The notes beneath the pieces were generated by a model that was not told the origin of the DNA, did not search any database, and saw nothing but the letters and a program-made list of their open reading frames with translations. A stretch of 64,000 nt of DNA, from NCBI RefSeq assembly GCF_026914185.1, contig NC_070562.1, positions 992,001 to 1,056,000 on the forward strand, written 5' to 3'. Source of the DNA: Puccinia triticina (taxonomy: Eukaryota; Basidiomycota; Pucciniomycetes; Pucciniales; Pucciniaceae). Position 1 is the first letter of the stretch. Each line of letters begins with the position of its first letter. Shown one piece after another: positions 58,555-64,000 of the stretch. The translations under genes and the position numbers were made by a program.

Positions 58555-58563
58555 TTGAGATAT

Positions 58564-59335
58564 ATAGCCCGCCAACCCCTGCATCTCCCAGTCATATGGC
58601 ACAACAATTTTCGACAAGTCCGAAAAAAAAAAAGTTGAACCGACTCGTTTTCTCGGACTCTCAGTTGGGAAGGTGTGTCTTGAGGTCATTGTGGGAAGTC
58701 GGGTTTTTGGCCGTCACTGGACTTTGACACCATTGAGGCGTGCCAGTCACAGAGGCGGCCCTGGCTGAAGTGCATTGTGGCCATCTCCAGGGGCGCCCCT
58801 TGGGCGTTGGGTCACTCAAGGGTCTCAGCAGCGCGGCGGGGGCCTACTGGTGACCTGTGGCGCCCCATGTTGCATCGTGGGGGTGTTGCATAGCCACTGG
58901 TCACATGTACGGCATAGTGGCGCAAGTGGTGGTCCATGAGGCGTCTTAGGGGCTGAAAATGGCTGGGACCCAAGTGTGGCGCCACACCTTGACCAGATTT
59001 GCCCCACGGTGTAATCTAAAAGCGCATGACACAAGGATTGGCAACCCTCAATAAGCCGGATGAATAAGCTCCCGCCACCCAGTAACAAAGAACAGGTTGT
59101 TACACTACCCAACTGCAAGCTTTTCTAACATGGCTGTATTATATCAGCTCACTGATTCCTCCCAACAAGCTGTCCAGCTTGTTTGGAGGAATCCTTCTAC
59201 CAGCTCACTGAGAGCATCTCTAACGGAGCCGCGAGTGGGCGTTTGGGGGAGAACTTTGGCCGCCCGGGTTCCTTTCTTGCGCGCTAACAGACCCGCAGAA
59301 CAACCCTGGGAATACTGCCGGGGGCAGTCAAACCT
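58564..59335. other. Intergenic stretch, no gene seen
   Basis: Contains GGCGCC-rich pieces (58740-58990) resembling those near 57040-57160, otherwise unique. No coding frame supported. Confidence 0.4.
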
Positions 59336-59345
59336 GCAATCACCT

Positions 59346-60115
59346 AACTTAAAACAAGTCCCTTCCTTCCGAGGAGCAACGCTGGGCGGCTAAGCTACAC
59401 TACGCTACAGGGCCACTTAGCGTTAGCGTAGCGGTGCTAACAGGAGGCCAGTTTTCCTGTAGTGTTAGCGGGATTTTATGCCGCTAACACCAAGCTTTAG
59501 CGCAGCTTTTTTTTCTGCGCTAACACCTTTTTTAGCGTTAGCGCAAAAACAAATCTGCTACGCTATTGGTTAGCGTAACGGGATAGGTGCTAACAGATTT
59601 TTGCTCCCCCAGTAGCATAGCGCAATGAATTCCCGCTACGCTAGGGCGGCAGAAACTGGGCAGAAATGACATGCTAGTTTTTTCCTGTATTTGCGTGACT
59701 GCAGGAAAAAAATGGAGTGTTATTTCTGCCCAGTTTCATCTCTGTAGTTGCGCGGGGACAAAACTGGGCTGTTTCTGCCCAGTTTTTTCCTCAGGCGGCG
59801 CTAGCGTACACAAAATCTACGTTAAAAGTTGGTGTAGCTTTCTTCTAAGCTAACACCGCTACGCTAACGCTATCCAGACAAAATTGTAGCGTTAGCGGCT
59901 GTAAAAAAACAACCGCTAACGCTACGCTAGCGCTACACAAGCGCTTTCTTCTATCTTGTTAGTGTTAGCGGGAAAATCCGGCTGCTAACACTAGCGCCAC
60001 CGTAGCGTAGCTTAAAAAAGCTAACACTACGCTACGCTAGCGCTAATGTTAGCGTAGCTGGCCCACCGTTGCGAGGAGGCGCAATCCTCCGATCGAGAGG
60101 CTTAGTTAAGCTCGC
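59346..60115. mobile_element. Short palindromic element split by a nested insertion
   Basis: GCAATCACCT occurs at 59336-59345 and 60116-60125, flanking AACTTAAAACAAGTCCCTTCC ... GAGAGGCTTAGTTAAGCTCGC. Removing the nested 59377-60071 element plus one TSD leaves about 68 bp with a CTTCCGAGGAG/CTCCGATCGAG palindromic core. This is the small CTCC..GGAGG repeat type scattered in the window (for example 5636, 6862, 62750). Confidence 0.6.
59377..60071. mobile_element. CAAC...GTTG element, 695 bp, perfect 7-bp TSD, GTTAGCG interior
   Basis: Begins CAACGCTGGGC and ends GCCCACCGTTG, flanked by CGAGGAG at 59370-59376 and 60072-60078. The interior is an extremely dense mix of GTTAGCG/CGCTAAC and GCTACGCTA words in both orientations. 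No protein is encoded. Confidence 0.85.
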
Positions 60116-60159
60116 GCAATCACCTGCTGACTTCTGCGGGTCGCCTCCCAGCCGCAATT

Positions 60160-60300
60160 GCCCTCTCGATGACTGGTCCGCTCGGGTCATCGAGAGGAGT
60201 TTTTCCTTCGTTTGCTCCGGTCATCGAGATACATGCGTCCCGATGACCAGAACATTCCGGTCATCGAGTGGAGTATGCTATACTCCTATTGATGACCGGA
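60160..60300. repeat. GGTCATCGAGAGGAG hairpin cluster
   Basis: Five CTCGATGACCGG / CCGGTCATCGAG half-units around short unique DNA; same family as 57715-58230. Confidence 0.7.
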
Positions 60301-61184
60301 ACGAGGGTGGTGGGTGGTGCTGGAGGAGTGAGATCCGTCTGTCGGATTGCGGCTTGAACTGCCAGTCCATAATTGGAGCTGAGCCGCGACTGCTGTGACA
60401 TGTGCTCGCGGGCCGGGGAACGCAGGCCAACTGCCCCCCGGACCGTTGGAGATGCTCTTAGAGCTGTTGGGGCCCGGGAGTGTGGACACGGCAACTGACA
60501 GCCTTGGTGGAACTGCAGTCTTTCGGAACTGGCCTGCGGTTCATAACTGCCACATTGTTTGGAGGCTTTTTCAAAACCGGTTTGGGCTCGTTTCAGTAAA
60601 AAAAAATACCAGATTTTGAATTCAGAAAAGTTTGGAATATGTAAATATCAAAAATAAAATCCACATACATATGTATCAATTAAAATTGGGCCCTTAAGGG
60701 TTCTCGATGCTCCTGAGGACAGGTCGATGACTCAACCCACCCGATTAAGCTGTGCCAGTGCCACAATGGTTGCTGCATGGATGGTCACACATGTGGCTCT
60801 CTCGTTCAGTTATTAGGATACGGGTGGGCTTTGCTTGGTCCCTACGAAATCGGATCCATATTTGAGCCCCGTCCATATTTATGTATGGCAGGCTTTTCTT
60901 CTTACGATTTCTCATCTCCATTCACTCCTTGCAGCCAGTGTGCCGATTTTGTTTGTCATGTATTCCATCTTGTGCCGTTTTCCCTAGTCGTTCTCGGCTT
61001 TAATAGAAGGTCTCTCTCTGCGGGACTCCACCATCCTTCCCACCAAGGAACCCAGAACACTCTCTTTTCCCCATTACCATTTACGAGTCATACCCTCAAC
61101 CATCCCGTAGCCCACACCTGTGGTCCCTAGCAGCCCGCTATTCACACCATCCAGTAGCAGCCTGCCACTCGACATCATCCCAAT
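60301..61184. other. 5' flank of the second secreted-protein gene
   Basis: No coding frame supported. AT-rich DNA at 60595-60700 is followed by a pyrimidine-rich leader (about 61000-61180) typical of fungal promoters. No TATA box was assigned. Confidence 0.4.
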
Positions 61185-62417
61185 ATGAGATCCACTACAG
61201 TCACACTCTTCCTTGCGTTGTCACTCCATGCCGTAATGGCCACCCAACACACCCAGTGCTATGAGTTCTTCATGTGGAAAGACAAATGTGTTTGGTCTGC
61301 CGCCGCGACTAACCAAAGATGTCCTGTGCCACCGAAAGATCACGAAGCTCCAGTCAAAACGGTGAGCTCATTGCTCTGCTTGTTTGCTTTGCTCGATTTT
61401 CGAAAGAATTGGTTCTAACATCTTTTGGTCCGTGTCTCGCATAGTTTGCTATACCTCCAACGGCCGCGCCCAGCCGTTTAGAGCGCCGATATGACACCAC
61501 CAGAGGGGTTTGTCTCTCGTTCTGCTTTAGTTCTCGTCAAGCAAATCGCTAACCCTTTCTTTTTGGATGACTTAGAGCTTTGCAGTCGCGGGTGGGGACG
61601 GTGTACGTTCCTTCAGTACCTGCTCACATAGCACACCACTTGAATCCTGAGCGTGTTATTTGTCTCGATTATCAGATCTGTGGCTTTTACAACTCCACCA
61701 CTGAAGCTGGTGTGTGCCTCTGGAGCGGACCTGAGCAAAAAGACCCAACTTTGAAAACAGCTGGATGGCTTAACTCGTAAGCACGGTTGTTATAGCATCA
61801 CAATCTACCGCCGAGAAACTAACATTCCCCCCATCTGTAGGCAGAAGACGTCTAACTGCGGGAAGAGAGTGTGAGGCGTCTCGATTCAAATTGGTCATGT
61901 TATATCTAACTGACGCGCCTGAACAACGACCGTATTTGTCTTACAGATATATCCAAAGAAAAGGGAAGCCCGAAACTGTCCAGTATGTCAAGGTTCTTGA
62001 TGGTAAGTTTCGCATCGAATACTTCTAAAATGTCTTTGCACCCACACTTGTGTGATGTCTAACGCCAATGAAGACTTTACCCTCTAGGCTGCAGCTTCAA
62101 AACTAAACATCGGATTCCGGGATGCTTCGACATTGCTGTTACTATTGACGTAAATTTTTCTATGCCTGCTATCCCCATATATTTAGGTTCATGATTTACT
62201 GATTCATCGATTTGCATAGCTCTTCAACCGATTTAATCCCACCGCCGAAGAAAAGGCGTCTGGGCTCCTGTTAAATGGATTGAGCTGGGACTTGTGCGTC
62301 ACGGTTTCAATTTGCTGAATTGTTTTGAAATCACTTAAATTCTAATTATGCTACATGTCATTCTTTCTGGACAGTGATAACATCAACAACGACAACACCC
62401 AACAGGCCCCAGTCTAG
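61185..62417 (+). CDS. Secreted double-psi beta-barrel-like protein B, 9 exons
   Basis: Exons: 61185-61361, 61445-61507, 61576-61602, 61676-61776, 61841-61870, 61947-62002, 62088-62149, 62220-62293 and 62375-62417, giving 210 aa. A signal peptide (MRSTTVTLFLALSLHAVMA) is followed by a Cys-bearing region (QCYEFFMWKDKCVWSAA, QRCPVPPK, ICGFYNSTTEAGVCLWSG). The C-terminal part (SNCGKRVYIQRKG, VKVLDGC, PGCFDIAVTID) has RlpA-like double-psi barrel spacing. The last residues, NTQQAPV, match paralogue A. Seven of nine exons have the same length as in paralogue A; exons 2 and 4 differ by multiples of three. Exon 3 is only 27 nt. Likely extracellular; a role in wall remodelling or host interaction is inference. 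Confidence 0.84.
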
Positions 62418-63335
62418 AAAGTCAGGCGAATCCTGCACACCTTGAGAGCATCAAACTTGCTGTCTTTTCCTGTCCTCTGTGCACTCTGAGCATTATGTCT
62501 CTGTCTAGCTCTATCACTTCTTATTTATATCCTGAGTCCTCATAGACGCTATTTAAAAGTACGCGCATGCTTCACGCGTTTTTTCTCTACCTGCTGATGT
62601 ACCCGCAATATGCACGTCATGAAAAACACGCGACATGGTATGATCATGTGCATGTCTACAAATCCACGGTTGGTCAAATCTGATCACAGTTATAGTTGAG
62701 CCTGAGAGGGTCATCAACCCTCATTCACATAGACCCGCGTTGAGCTAACTTAGCTAAGTCCCTCCTTGGGAGAGCGAAGCGACCTCCAAAGGAGGGGCTT
62801 GCGTGCTGTGAGGTGCTATGTCAACCCCGCAGGAGCAGAGAATAAGCCTTTTTGGTAGGGACTTGAAAATCAACCTCACTCAAACATCTGGGCCATTTTG
62901 GATCTAGTTTGGATTTCTGGGATGGCCCAAGCTGTCATCATCTCTCTACTATTTTTCAAAATCTTCACCTCTTGTTGACCTGGAATCAAAGATGTAACTG
63001 TAGGAATACAGACCCAGACCCGCAGCAACCATTAAGGAAGCTTGCACGGAGAGCTCGAGGCGCAAGCCCAAGCCCAGCTGCAAAGAAAGGTAAACCCTTT
63101 CGCAGTCCAGACCCCAGACCCTAGCCCTAACCACGGTAGCTAACGCAAAGTATCGCTTGATGATTACAGAATTAAGCGATCCAGGCCAGAACCTTATTGA
63201 TCAGTATTAGACGTAGCACTTTATGCATTCATAATGCATATTTAGTGATAGTGTCATAGTTGGTCCGCGTACTTTCTAAGTTGTAACCTAGTTGATCAGT
63301 TCTTAAACCGCTACCGTGGTCTTTGTAACGGTTCT
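62418..63335. other. 3' flank and repeat debris
   Basis: No gene. 62752-62812 is a palindromic repeat (AAGTCCCTCCTTGGGAG...GACCTCCAAAGGAGGGGCTT). The rest is unique AT-rich DNA leading toward the copia leader. Confidence 0.45.
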
Positions 63336-63755
63336 CTAACCAATCAACATTGTTTCAACTCATCATCTCGCTGACCACCTTTGACACCGTCTAGGTCTGT
63401 TTTTCCGTTTCCATCTTTTCTCGTGTCTCATGTCTCTTAGTCTCATCTCTACTGCTCATCTTCTCTAGGTTTGTCATCCGTGCCGTTCTCACTGCGTCTG
63501 TCCGCTTGTGTCTAACGCACACCCAAACCTCATCAAAGGTGTGCTAGTAATTAAACCAATCAACATTGTTTCAACTCATCATCTCGCTGACCACCTTTGA
63601 CACCGTCTAGGTTTGTCATCCGTGCCGTTCTCACCGCGTCTGTCCGCTTGTGTCTAACGCACACCCAAACCTCATCAAAGGTTTGTCATCTGTGCCGTTC
63701 TCACCGCGTCTGTCCGCTTGTGTCTAACGCACACCCAAACCTCATCAAAGACATT
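63336..63755. repeat. Tandem repeats upstream of the copia gag
   Basis: ACCAATCAACATTGTTTCAA followed by CTCATCATCTCGCTGACC occurs at about 63340 and 63556. A unit of about 70 bp containing GTTTGTCATCCGTGCCGTTC and GTGTCTAACGCACACCCAAA occurs at about 63471, 63611 and 63680. The array probably lies in the LTR or leader of the copia element that starts coding at 63844. Confidence 0.75.
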
Positions 63756-63843
63756 TGTCTTAAAGGTTATGAGCCCAGGTAGCGCTTAAGCTCCGGGATT
63801 TCAATACACACACTAAGGACAACTCAAATTTGACCCGCTCATC

Positions 63844-64000
63844 ATGTCGACATCCAAAATCACCTCTGATCTTCCCATCCTGTCCGATACCAACTTCAAG
63901 GACTGGAAGGCGCTCGTCAAATCGTATTGCGCTCAAAAGTCTTGTTCCGGTTATCTGGACACCAACAAAGCAGCAACGGCGACTCCTGAACAATTGGAGT
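63844..64000 (+). CDS. Copia-type Gag, N-terminal part (runs off the window)
   Basis: The ATG at 63844 opens a frame to the window end: MSTSKITSDLPILSDTNFKD, then WKALVKSYCAQKSCSGYLDT. A start followed by L-x-D/G-x-N-[FY]-x-x-W and a helix ending in GYLDG/T is typical of copia Gag proteins. This is a different subfamily from the element at 1-3092. The rest of the element is outside the window. Confidence 0.75.
   Translation, partial: MSTSKITSDLPILSDTNFKDWKALVKSYCAQKSCSGYLDTNKAATATPEQLE

Overview
The window is nuclear DNA from a filamentous fungus, most likely a basidiomycete and probably a rust (Pucciniales). The reasons are spliceosomal genes with many 60-110 nt introns, fungal-type protein O-mannosyltransferase and histone genes, two related cysteine-containing secreted proteins, and gene islands sitting in dense transposon-derived DNA. 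The lineage call is inference; no marker gene fixes the species.

Layout: 1-3092 holds a decayed Ty1/copia element on the minus strand. 3317-4268 is a three-exon MAPR/cytochrome b5-like heme protein gene. 4270-12600 is repeat DNA with miniature inverted-repeat elements, a solo LTR and a copia remnant. 12623-24604 is a compact gene island: a class I glutamine amidotransferase, a divergent H4/H3 pair, tRNA-Gly(GCC), an inverted second H3/H4 pair, proteasome subunit alpha-7, a PMT-family mannosyltransferase and an AcpS-type phosphopantetheinyl transferase. 26299-33419 carries three minus-strand genes: a large intronless secreted protein, a coiled-coil protein and a secreted double-psi-barrel-like protein. 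35880-37060 contains a Sec10-like C-terminal fragment. 37260-60300 is almost entirely nested repeats. 61185-62417 is a paralogue of the secreted double-psi-barrel-like gene, with the same intron positions. From 63844 a second copia gag runs off the right edge.

Most of the repeat DNA can be resolved by target-site duplications (TSDs). Elements with TAGAGATGGC/TAGGGCTGG-type ends and 8-bp TSDs look like hAT elements; two are large hosts (37898-41958 and 46471-56654) holding nested insertions. Elements with CAAC...GTTG ends have 7-bp TSDs and unrelated, highly iterated interiors. A 7.4-kb LTR retrotransposon (48047-55405) has nearly identical LTRs and encodes only Gag and protease. A second LTR family left two solo LTRs, both inside the tetranucleotide CCGG. 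Many elements are filled with short palindromes or tandem hairpins, which accounts for the many spurious open frames.

The most unusual points are the 7-bp-TSD element group, the gag-protease-only retrotransposon nested in a hAT element, an extra serine in the H4 tail present in both H4 copies, and the two secreted paralogues with matched exon structures.
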